A program made the translations under genes and the position numbers. From Planctomycetota bacterium (GTDB taxonomy: Bacteria > Planctomycetota > UBA1135), in assembly GCA_008501825.1 (NCBI GenBank), contig QQUA01000015.1, forward strand, positions 29,864 through 93,863: a stretch of DNA of 64,000 nucleotides, written 5' to 3'. The notes beneath the pieces are model-generated. The model saw only the letters and a program-made list of their open reading frames with translations. It was not told the origin of the DNA and did no database searches. Positions 33,544 to 41,660 of the stretch are shown here, piece after piece (positions within the stretch are counted from its first letter, which is position 1; each line of letters begins with the position of its first letter).

Positions 33544-35979
33544 GTGCGGCTCCATTCCTTTTTACTTGTTCATTTCCTGTTGGGTGGAGTGTTGGCTTCT
33601 CATTTGGGAGCCCAAGATTATCCCTTTCGACCGGTTCCCTTTCCTAAGGTTCGGGTCGAAGACGGTTTTTGGCGCCCGCGCTTGGAAACCAACCGCACCG
33701 TGACCATTCCCTACGCCTTCCAGCAGTGTGAAGACACGGGTCGAATCGAGAATTTTCGCGTCGCCGGTGGGCTGTCCAAGAAACGCTGGACCGGTGATTT
33801 CGGATTTAACGATTCTGATGTTTCGAAGATCATCGAAGGAGCTTCCTACGGATTGACTTTGGTGGATGATCCGAAGCTGGTGGCATACTTGTCGAATTTG
33901 GTTTCTCTTTACGAAGCTGCGCAGGAAGACGACGGCTACCTCTATACCTTCCAAACCGCCCGAACGACCGTGCCGGCGGATGCCCGGGTTCATTGCGTGC
34001 CAAAAGAGAAGCGTTGGGATGACATCGGCATGGCCCATGAACTTTACAATTCCGGGCACATGTACGAAGCCGCCGTGGCCCACTGGCAAGCCACGGGAGA
34101 TCGCCGGCTCTTGGAAGTCGCGATTCGGAACGCCGATTTAGTGTGCCGGACATTCGGGCCCAAAGGAATTCAAGCTCCACCGGGACACCAGGAAATCGAG
34201 ATCGGTTTGGCCAAGTTGTACCGTGCCACTGGAGAGCGCCGTTATCTCGACCAATGTCGCCTTTTTCTTGAACGCCGAGGCCAGCCGCGGCCGGATCGGC
34301 CTTCTTACGGTTCTTATAGCCAAGACCATCTTCCGGTTTTGGAACAAGGGGAAGCCGTTGGTCACGCGGTGCGAGCCAATTACATGTACGCCGCCATGGC
34401 CGACGTCGCCGCCTTGGGTGGGGATTCTGATTACCTTGCCGCCACCCATCGGATCTGGCGGAATGTAGTTGAACACAAACTTTATTTGACCGGAGGTGTG
34501 GGGGCCAGTGGCCACGGCGAAGCTTATGGAAAGAATGACCAGTTGCCGAATCGTACGGCTTACGCCGAGACTTGTGCCGCCATCGCCAACGTCTATTGGA
34601 ATCACCGCATGTTTTTGTTGCATGGCGATTCGGCGTACATCGACGTTTTGGAGCGAAGTCTTTACAACGGCGTTTTAAGTGGAGTGTCCTTGGACGGCAA
34701 GGCGTTTTTCTATCCGAACCCGTTGGCTTCCAATGGCGAGCATGGCCGGAGCTCCTGGTTCGGTTGCGCCTGTTGTCCTTCCAATATCACTCGTTTTTTG
34801 GCCAGTCTGGGCGGTTATGTTTACGCGGTAAAGGAGGACTCCCTTTACGTCAATCTTTACGTCGCCGGAAAGGTTCGCGCCGAGGTCGATGGCAAGGAAA
34901 TCCATTTGAAGCAGGAAACTCAATATCCTTGGAACGGCAGAATCCTGATCGAATTCCTGAAGGGGAGTGAGCCGTCGGAATTCTCCCTGCAATTGCGTCT
35001 CCCGGGTTGGGCGAGAGGTAAGCCGGTGCCCAGTGACCTTTATCGCTACCGGAAACCAGGTGCTCCTCAGCCGCGTCTTTCCGTGAACGGGCGGGAAATT
35101 TCCGCCGAAGTAAATGCTCAGGGATATCTGGAATTGCGCAGACCCTGGAAACAGGGTGACCGGGTGGAATTAGAAATGGCGATGCCGGTTAGGCAAGTGC
35201 TGTGCGCCGAAACGGTGGAAGCGAATCGGGGGCGAGTCGCTTTGGAGCGCGGCCCATTGGTCTATTGCGTGGAACACCCCGACGTTCCGGGCGGAAAAGT
35301 TCATCATCTCGTTCTCCAAGAAGACGAGGCTTGGACTCCGGCGAAGGAGGATGGGTTGCTTGGTGGTATTACCGTTCTTGAGGGAAACGCCACGGCCACT
35401 CGTTATCAGGAGAATGGTTCCGAGCGAAGGGTGGTGGAGCAGGAAGTGAAATTGAGGGCCATTCCCTACCATCTTTGGGCACACCGGGGACGGGGAGAAA
35501 TGGCCGTTTGGTTGGCGAAGACTCGAGAATTTGCCTTTCCTCTTCCCGCACCCACCACGGCATCCATGGCGATCGCCCGAGCTTCGGGAGGCGATGTTGG
35601 TGCTTTAAACGATCAGAGAGAACCGAAGTCTTCGGGGGATCACACTCACACCTTTCTGCATTGGTGGCCGCGAAAGGGAACTCTGGAGTGGGTTCAATAC
35701 GATTTCAAGCAACCTGTTCAGGTGCAAGGCATCGAAGTGTATTGGTTTGACGATACTGGCAGAGGCGAATGCCGTCTTCCGGCTTCCTGGCGCCTTCTGT
35801 ATCGAGGAGAAGGCGATGAATGGATAGAAGTTCCTGAGCCCGACGGCTATCCGGTTCTGGCGGACCGGTTCAATCAGTTGAGTTTTCAACCCGTGCTCGC
35901 CACTTCCCTCCGTTTGGAAGTTCAACTTCAACCCGGGTGGTCTGCGGGCATTCACGAATGGAAAGTGCGCCCGAAATAG
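33544..35979 (+). CDS. Secreted GH127 beta-L-arabinofuranosidase with C-terminal discoidin-like domain
   Basis: The 811-residue product has a signal peptide (MRLHSFLLVHFLLGGVLASHLGAQ). The (alpha/alpha)6 GH127 barrel contains AYAETCAAIANVYWN and WFGCACCPSNITRF. These supply the Glu and three Cys that in the family form the zinc-Cys nucleophile site. At ~811 residues it exceeds the ~650 of simple GH127 enzymes. The extra C-terminal ~130 residues (from about THTFLHWWPRKG) form a beta-sandwich of F5/8-type or CBM32-like look. It would cleave beta-L-arabinofuranosides from plant or algal glycoproteins and glycans. The start is GTG, two bases after the isomerase stop. Confidence 0.9.
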   Translation: MRLHSFLLVHFLLGGVLASHLGAQDYPFRPVPFPKVRVEDGFWRPRLETNRTVTIPYAFQQCEDTGRIENFRVAGGLSKKRWTGDFGFNDSDVSKIIEGASYGLTLVDDPKLVAYLSNLVSLYEAAQEDDGYLYTFQTARTTVPADARVHCVPKEKRWDDIGMAHELYNSGHMYEAAVAHWQATGDRRLLEVAIRNADLVCRTFGPKGIQAPPGHQEIEIGLAKLYRATGERRYLDQCRLFLERRGQPRPDRPSYGSYSQDHLPVLEQGEAVGHAVRANYMYAAMADVAALGGDSDYLAATHRIWRNVVEHKLYLTGGVGASGHGEAYGKNDQLPNRTAYAETCAAIANVYWNHRMFLLHGDSAYIDVLERSLYNGVLSGVSLDGKAFFYPNPLASNGEHGRSSWFGCACCPSNITRFLASLGGYVYAVKEDSLYVNLYVAGKVRAEVDGKEIHLKQETQYPWNGRILIEFLKGSEPSEFSLQLRLPGWARGKPVPSDLYRYRKPGAPQPRLSVNGREISAEVNAQGYLELRRPWKQGDRVELEMAMPVRQVLCAETVEANRGRVALERGPLVYCVEHPDVPGGKVHHLVLQEDEAWTPAKEDGLLGGITVLEGNATATRYQENGSERRVVEQEVKLRAIPYHLWAHRGRGEMAVWLAKTREFAFPLPAPTTASMAIARASGGDVGALNDQREPKSSGDHTHTFLHWWPRKGTLEWVQYDFKQPVQVQGIEVYWFDDTGRGECRLPASWRLLYRGEGDEWIEVPEPDGYPVLADRFNQLSFQPVLATSLRLEVQLQPGWSAGIHEWKVRPK

Positions 35980-35992
35980 CGGCGGTTCCAGA

Positions 35993-36589
35993 TTAAAGCC
36001 ACTTCACCAAGCTGGCGAGGGCACGATGAAAACGTTTACTGGCGGCTTTGGCATTGGGGCACCCCAAGGTTTCGGCCACTTCCTCGTAGCTCATGCCGAA
36101 CTCCCGAACCATAAGGAAGATTTCCCGCTCTTCCTGTTGAATTTGTTGTAAGCCATAGCGAAGGCGGGCCTCGGATTCCAGGCCGACAGCTCCTTGGCTC
36201 GGTGTGCTTCCGGCGGCGGCAACGCCTCCGTGGGTGGTCATCTTGGGGTTCCGATCGTCGGCGAAGTTTCGAACCCTGCCGGAACCTCGCCGGTCGGCGT
36301 TTTCTCGGCGGTAGTGATCAATGGCTTTATGTCGGGCGATGGTGTAAACCCAGTGAGCAAAGGCTCCGGGAGAACTTCCTTGAAAATCGGAAAGATGGGT
36401 CACGGCTTCGGCCAAAGTTTCCTGAGCTAAATCCTCGACGTCGGCAAATCCGACTTGCATGTGAGGGAATTCGATGGCGAGCACCCGAACGATGCGGGGC
36501 CAATAGCGGCGGAGCAAGGTGTCCAAGGCGTTGGCGTCTCCGCGATGAGCCGCTTGCACCAGGATTAAGGTGGATTGCCCTGAGTTCAT
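35993..36589 (-). CDS. ECF-family RNA polymerase sigma factor
   Basis: The 198-residue product has sigma region 2 (DVEDLAQETLAEAV, WVYTIARHKAIDHYRR, about 50-100), a Gly/Ser-rich linker (~100-135), then region 4 with the helix-turn-helix EFGMSYEEVAETLGCPNAK (~162-185). Planctomycete-type ECF factors of this form often travel with a Ser/Thr kinase, as here: the kinase start codon overlaps this gene by four bases, so both are made together. No anti-sigma gene is adjacent; control may run through the kinase. The target promoters are unknown. Confidence 0.9.
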   Translation of the reverse strand: MNSGQSTLILVQAAHRGDANALDTLLRRYWPRIVRVLAIEFPHMQVGFADVEDLAQETLAEAVTHLSDFQGSSPGAFAHWVYTIARHKAIDHYRRENADRRGSGRVRNFADDRNPKMTTHGGVAAAGSTPSQGAVGLESEARLRYGLQQIQQEEREIFLMVREFGMSYEEVAETLGCPNAKAASKRFHRALASLVKWL

Positions 36590-39270
36590 CGTGTTCTCCA
36601 GTATTCCAAATCGTGAAAATGTTCTTTCAATTCCAGTAAGTTGCGATGAAGGAGTTGCGCTCGATCTGCGGCTTCCGGATCATTCCATTCCCAGCTCCAA
36701 ATGAAGGTCAGTGGCTCGGAAAAGAGTAGGCGATCAATCCATGAAAACACCAACCGCCGGGATTTTTCTTCAGTCGAGCCTACGTTGCTCAACAGGATAC
36801 CTACGCTTTTTTCCAATAAAGGGAGTGCCGCAAGAGCATTTTCGGTGGCTACGAAATAGGATGCGCGAACGAATCGAGTGCTGGAGGGAACCCAACCAGC
36901 CTTCTCCCAAAGGGTCAATTGCTCATCCACGCCGGTAAAATCGCCGGCGGCCAGGCGGCCCAAAAGAGCAGCCCGCCAAATGTCGATTTCGGCGCTGTGA
37001 TTGTTTAAGTAAGCGGTTTTAAATGCTTCCAAAGCTTGTTCGGTCTTGCCCTGTTCTAACAGCCATCGACCACAACCCAGCCACACTCGCGGGTTTCTGG
37101 GTTCGTCACGAGGAGCTTCGCTAAACAGGCGGGCCGCTTGTTCTGGATTTCGGGTCTGGATTAAACGGCCAAGCTGGACCTTGGACATGGCCAATTTAGA
37201 TTTTAGGCTCAGTGCATGCTGCAAAGACTCAATGGCAGCTTCGGTTTCCCCCTGGGCGGTTTGTACGTTGGCAAGATTATCCCACGCCCAGGCGGAATTC
37301 GGTTCCAAGGCAACCGAACGTTCGAACAAATAACGCTTTTCGCTGAGAGTTTTCGGCCCGGAATATTTCGGGTCGAGCGTCTTTGCGAGGAGAAAAGTGG
37401 CCCAAAAGTCAGAAGAATCTTTTTTGACTTGACGCCTGAGAATGTCAATTGCTTGAGACCGATTTCCCAGGCCATCGAGGATGAGGCGTGCCAGCCATGC
37501 CGCATCTTTTGGCTCTAACGGTGAAGTGGACAGTTGAGTCCACTTATTTTGGACCGTCAACTTTTCTGGAACTCCTCCAGGCAGGAAATACCATTCTTGA
37601 GCGAGATGCCATAACTGAATCCGAGTGGAATTCCCCTCCAATCGGTCCAGGAATGCATCGATTTTGACCGGAATCTCCAGCACTTGCGGGGGAGTGTTCT
37701 GAAATTTCGGAAGTAGAAGGGTTTGTTTTCCAGCCATGTAACCGGGCGCCTGCCCATGGCTTTGGCGGGCCGCCCCGGAGAGTCCGGAAATTTCAGATCG
37801 CCAGGCCATGGCAGAAAGGCTTCGAACAAGGTCTGAAGAAATTTCAGCATCCTTGGCTTCCACTTGGCGATAAACGCTCAATAGTTCATGAACAGATTGG
37901 TTCTTGATGTCGAACCCACCTTGCTTCAGTCTGGCGGCCCAAGTTTCTACCAAAGGGACGATTTCGATTTGATCCGACCCGCCTTCGAAACCGACCCCCA
38001 GTGCCCTCAGGTTGCGCAATGCTTCTCTGAGGCGCAGAGTCTGAGTCCAACTTTCCGCTTGTAAGCGCAGGCTTTCCTCGGCTTGAAGCTCCTTTTGGCC
38101 GATCAAGACCGCCGTGACCGTTGCCAAGATTCCCAAGGGAAGAAACAACAGCATCGCCGCCAAACCGGGTTGCCGGCGGGCCCATTTCAATATCCGGACG
38201 TGAACAGAATCGCGCCAAGCCATGCCTGCCCGATCTTCCAACCAAGCTCTCAAATCTTGGCCGACGGCTTCAATATTTTCATAACGATCTTTCCGCCTGA
38301 TGGCCAAAGCCTTTTGGCAAATGGCTCGCAATTCCCGCGGAATCGGCCAAGGCGTGCGTTCCATTTCCGGATCATGTTGCGCTCCGGTCGATGCCGCCCA
38401 GCGGACTTCCGCTCGACTCTTTCCGGTGTAGGGCGGTTCGCCGGCGAACAAATGGCGCAACAGGGCGCCAATGCCAAAGACGTCGGTGCGGGCGTCGATC
38501 CTGTCCGGTTCTCCCGCGGCTTGTTCCGGAGCCATGTAGGGCGGTGTGCCGGGTACCCCGGCCGCATCCATGCTTTCCTTCCAAGTGTTGTCCGGTTCCG
38601 GCGAGACAAGGTCTGCTTGGGCAATGCCCCAATCCAACAACAAAACTTCTCCGAATTCTCCAACCATGATGTTGGCCGGCTTCAGATCCAGATGCAAGGC
38701 TTGTTGGGCGTGAGCATAGGCCAGGGCTTCACAGATGCGAATGGCGATTTCAACCCGCCGCCGGAGCGGAAAATCCTGAACCGTTTTCGCGTCTCCCGAC
38801 TCCAAACGCTCTAGGACTTCCGATAGATTTCGGCCGTTCACGAATTTCATGGCGAACCAGGCACGTCCGTCGGTGAGTTCGCCCAAATCGTGAACCGGCA
38901 CGATGCCCGGATGAGCCAAACGAGCGGTAAGTCGTCCTTCGGCCAGAAAACGGCGGCGGGTTTCCTCGGCATCGACACCGACGAACTTCATCACCTTGAT
39001 CGCCACCGGATGTCCCAATACCGCATCTTGAGCCAACCAAATATCGCCCATGCCTCCAGCCAGATGAGGTTCCAAGTGCCGGTAGCGAGACGGCAGCGGA
39101 GGAGGCGCTCCGGTTCGAGTTAGAGCGCCGGCGGCCTGCAATTTCTCGAGCTGCAATAACAAAGACGGCTCTGCTTCCGGATGAGCCTGCAGCCATTCTT
39201 CGGGATTCAAGGCGGCATTTTCTTCCAAAGCCGCCAGCAATTCGGCCAACAAGCTTTCTTGCGAGGTCAT
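36586..39270 (-). CDS. Membrane Ser/Thr protein kinase with C-terminal TPR repeats, atypical catalytic motifs
   Basis: The 894-residue product has a kinase domain at ~65-340 (GGMGDIWLAQDAVL; VAIKVMK with the ATP Lys near 90), one membrane helix near 370-392 (AAMLLFLPLGILATV) and an extracytoplasmic TPR-like tail. The catalytic loop reads HLDLKPANIM (~192) where most kinases have HRD, and the magnesium motif reads DWGIA (~214) instead of DFG. The Asp and Asn needed for catalysis are present, so activity is likely. The missing Arg means activation-loop phosphorylation is probably not required. The gene is transcribed ahead of the ECF sigma gene with a four-base overlap, suggesting a joint signalling unit. 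Confidence 0.9.
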   Translation of the reverse strand: MTSQESLLAELLAALEENAALNPEEWLQAHPEAEPSLLLQLEKLQAAGALTRTGAPPPLPSRYRHLEPHLAGGMGDIWLAQDAVLGHPVAIKVMKFVGVDAEETRRRFLAEGRLTARLAHPGIVPVHDLGELTDGRAWFAMKFVNGRNLSEVLERLESGDAKTVQDFPLRRRVEIAIRICEALAYAHAQQALHLDLKPANIMVGEFGEVLLLDWGIAQADLVSPEPDNTWKESMDAAGVPGTPPYMAPEQAAGEPDRIDARTDVFGIGALLRHLFAGEPPYTGKSRAEVRWAASTGAQHDPEMERTPWPIPRELRAICQKALAIRRKDRYENIEAVGQDLRAWLEDRAGMAWRDSVHVRILKWARRQPGLAAMLLFLPLGILATVTAVLIGQKELQAEESLRLQAESWTQTLRLREALRNLRALGVGFEGGSDQIEIVPLVETWAARLKQGGFDIKNQSVHELLSVYRQVEAKDAEISSDLVRSLSAMAWRSEISGLSGAARQSHGQAPGYMAGKQTLLLPKFQNTPPQVLEIPVKIDAFLDRLEGNSTRIQLWHLAQEWYFLPGGVPEKLTVQNKWTQLSTSPLEPKDAAWLARLILDGLGNRSQAIDILRRQVKKDSSDFWATFLLAKTLDPKYSGPKTLSEKRYLFERSVALEPNSAWAWDNLANVQTAQGETEAAIESLQHALSLKSKLAMSKVQLGRLIQTRNPEQAARLFSEAPRDEPRNPRVWLGCGRWLLEQGKTEQALEAFKTAYLNNHSAEIDIWRAALLGRLAAGDFTGVDEQLTLWEKAGWVPSSTRFVRASYFVATENALAALPLLEKSVGILLSNVGSTEEKSRRLVFSWIDRLLFSEPLTFIWSWEWNDPEAADRAQLLHRNLLELKEHFHDLEYWRTR

Positions 39271-39337
39271 GGAGCGGGATGGTTGGAGCTTGAGTGGAGA
39301 AAGCTCAACTGTAACGGATGGCCTTTCTAAAACAGAA

Positions 39338-39363
39338 GCGGCGACCCCAATCGGGATCGCCGC
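39338..39363 (-). terminator. Terminator of the beta-helix gene
   Basis: GCGGCGA (39338-39344) pairs with TCGCCGC (39357-39363), with a further three inner pairs after one mismatch and loop AATC. On the minus strand the stem starts 13 bases after the stop of the beta-helix gene and is followed by TTCTGTTTT. A short T run (CTCTTTT) on the plus strand could make it bidirectional. Confidence 0.7.
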
Positions 39364-39375
39364 TCTTTTGGGAGC

Positions 39376-41520
39376 TTATGGTTTTATCTGCTCACAAATC
39401 GCGGAACTTAATTGCCCGGCGCCGATTCCGAAGCCGCCGACACCGGCTTCCAGGGCAAGGAATTGATTCAAGAGTGAAGGCGCCGGAGGGATCGTTGCAG
39501 AGATGGAAACCTCTCCTAAAACCAAACTGCCGCTTTCCACCAACTGGAAGATTGGGGCGTTTTGATCTAAAAGCACCGTTCCGAATAAGGGATGGAAGCC
39601 TCCGGGCTTGGCCGCCAAGGGCTTGGCGTCAGGATCCACCGCTGCGTACAGAAAGTAGTTGGCAGTAGGTTGATCGGTGGCTTCGATTTCCAAGTTGAGG
39701 GTAGAGCCGAGGCTGAACTCTCCAGAAAGGTGTTTCAATGCAACGTTGACTCGTTCGTCGGAGCCACAATCCGGTTGCGGATCGCCGTCCCAATCGGCAT
39801 CGGAATTCCTTGGATCTCCTTTCAAGTCAATGGAAGCCAAAGCCCAGCTATCGTCGCCGGCTTCCAGGCAAGGCGAAGCCGAACTGAGGCAATAATCTGA
39901 ACCAGGGATTTCGAACAGTGGATCCAGACTGAAGTTACCCGTTCCAGCCGGGGCACCTTGCTCCACATCGGAGAAAATGATTTCACCCGGCATCAAGCCG
40001 AACACATCGTCACCGGAACCGTTGTTGTTCCAAAAGATGGAATTGGCCACGAAAGGAGAACTTCCTGCCCAATCGCTGTCGAGTCCATAACCGGAGTTGT
40101 CCGCTACGGTGTTGTGAACGATCTGCGGCGGATTGAGGGCGGAGGCGATTCGCAACAGGAAACCTTCTTGGTTATTGTGGTGGATAAGATTGGATGCGAA
40201 GAGGTTGCCGTCGCCGGCGGAATCCCGGATTCCAAAGCCGTTGTAGGCAATTTCGTTGGCCACCACGCAAAGGGAAGTGGAATCCACCCGAATGCCTCCA
40301 GCGTCGTTGTGGGTGATTAGATTCCGTGCAATTTCAGATCCTACGGCTCCGGAGAAAGCACGAATTCCATGGTGGTCATTATTGATGATGTCACATCCTT
40401 CAATCAAACCGTTTGCACTTGCGACGGTAATGCCTTGCAAATTGTCGTCCAAAGTGCAATTCAAAACCCGATAACCCTCGCAGCCACTCGATATTCGAAT
40501 TCCTGCGCTTTCGCTGCGAGTATGATTATTGGTTGCGGAATGAGCCTCCACGGTGACTTCATCCGAATCCGTGAGGATCCAAACCCCTTGGTGATTTCCA
40601 TTGGTTTTGTTGTTATACAAGGTGACGCCGGAAGTGTTGGTCACTCGGATTCCGGTGACGCCGCTATTAAAATCATTTTCTTCCACTCGGCTTTCCGGAT
40701 GCCAAGGACAGTTGAAAATTTCCAGTCCTCGATAATGAGCACCGGAGTTTTTCAAGATATCCACCCGGCCATTGAATTCCCAGATTTGAATGATGGAGGC
40801 GTCGCTGTTGACCGGCCGAGATCCTTGATTTCTTTGGATGACCGCATGGCCTCCTTGGGTGGTTCCTTCCAAGCGAATCATATTGCCGGTGGTGTCGTCT
40901 CCGCCGATGAAGTTGTCTTCGATGAGAGGCGAAGCCTCCAAGGCTTGGGTCACTTTCAAATGGCACAAGCCATCTTTCGCGCCGCCCACCTGGTTGTTGC
41001 GGAATACGGGATTGAAGCGGCTGTTCAATCCGGATTCCATTTGGGCGGCAAGTTCTACGTCGAAGAAAGTGCAATCCAGGATTTGAGGGGCATATTGGCC
41101 GCTGCCTCCGAGCAGTTCGATGCCGAGATCCGCATCCAAAAAGGTGATTCCTTCAATCCTGGCCGAGAAATCGGCACTGCCGTCTAGCACGACGAGGGGG
41201 CCGGGGATATTGGCTCCGTCCACTTCCACAATCGAGCCCGTTCCACCGCAAGGAGATGCGGCCAAGGAAACGTCCTGAAGTACCCAGGGGAAGGATTCCG
41301 AAGGCGCGGCATAGGATCCGGCCAACGTTCCTTGAAGCCATACCGTGTCCCCTGGGGCCGCCACAGTCAGTGCGTAGCTCACGGTTTGAAACGGCTCGGT
41401 GCAGGAACCGGGGTCGAAATCCGACCCAAGGACCGGATGGACGTACCAATCGCTTTGAGCGGCCACCGGAGGCGCCAGGCAGATTAGTAAACAGGCATGG
41501 AGTAAATGGTTAGGCTTCAT
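39376..41520 (-). CDS. Secreted right-handed parallel beta-helix repeat protein
   Basis: The start is the ATG at 41520 (MKPNHLLHACLLICLAPPVAAQ, a clean signal peptide), preceded by AAGGA; an upstream in-frame ATG at 41544 is less likely. The 714-residue product opens with WYVHPVLGSDFDPGSCTEPFQTVSYAL, the standard N-cap of bacterial beta-helix proteins. Many ~22-residue coils rich in Asn and Ile follow, e.g. NLITHNDAGGIRVDST and NLIHHNNQEGFLLR. The last ~120 residues are a separate beta domain resembling the tails of planctomycete surface proteins. Such helices bind or cleave polysaccharides (NosD/pectate-lyase fold); no lyase active site is obvious. Confidence 0.87.
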   Translation of the reverse strand: MKPNHLLHACLLICLAPPVAAQSDWYVHPVLGSDFDPGSCTEPFQTVSYALTVAAPGDTVWLQGTLAGSYAAPSESFPWVLQDVSLAASPCGGTGSIVEVDGANIPGPLVVLDGSADFSARIEGITFLDADLGIELLGGSGQYAPQILDCTFFDVELAAQMESGLNSRFNPVFRNNQVGGAKDGLCHLKVTQALEASPLIEDNFIGGDDTTGNMIRLEGTTQGGHAVIQRNQGSRPVNSDASIIQIWEFNGRVDILKNSGAHYRGLEIFNCPWHPESRVEENDFNSGVTGIRVTNTSGVTLYNNKTNGNHQGVWILTDSDEVTVEAHSATNNHTRSESAGIRISSGCEGYRVLNCTLDDNLQGITVASANGLIEGCDIINNDHHGIRAFSGAVGSEIARNLITHNDAGGIRVDSTSLCVVANEIAYNGFGIRDSAGDGNLFASNLIHHNNQEGFLLRIASALNPPQIVHNTVADNSGYGLDSDWAGSSPFVANSIFWNNNGSGDDVFGLMPGEIIFSDVEQGAPAGTGNFSLDPLFEIPGSDYCLSSASPCLEAGDDSWALASIDLKGDPRNSDADWDGDPQPDCGSDERVNVALKHLSGEFSLGSTLNLEIEATDQPTANYFLYAAVDPDAKPLAAKPGGFHPLFGTVLLDQNAPIFQLVESGSLVLGEVSISATIPPAPSLLNQFLALEAGVGGFGIGAGQLSSAICEQIKP

Positions 41521-41660
41521 CAGGATTTCCTTGGCGAAGTGCAAGGGAGCGAGCCCGGAGATTGGCCTCGCTGCCCTTATTTCCTCCGACGCAAGGAGAA
41601 ACCGTCTGCGACAGAAATTCCTAATTCCAATTCGAATCGGCCATGGCCGTCATCATGACC

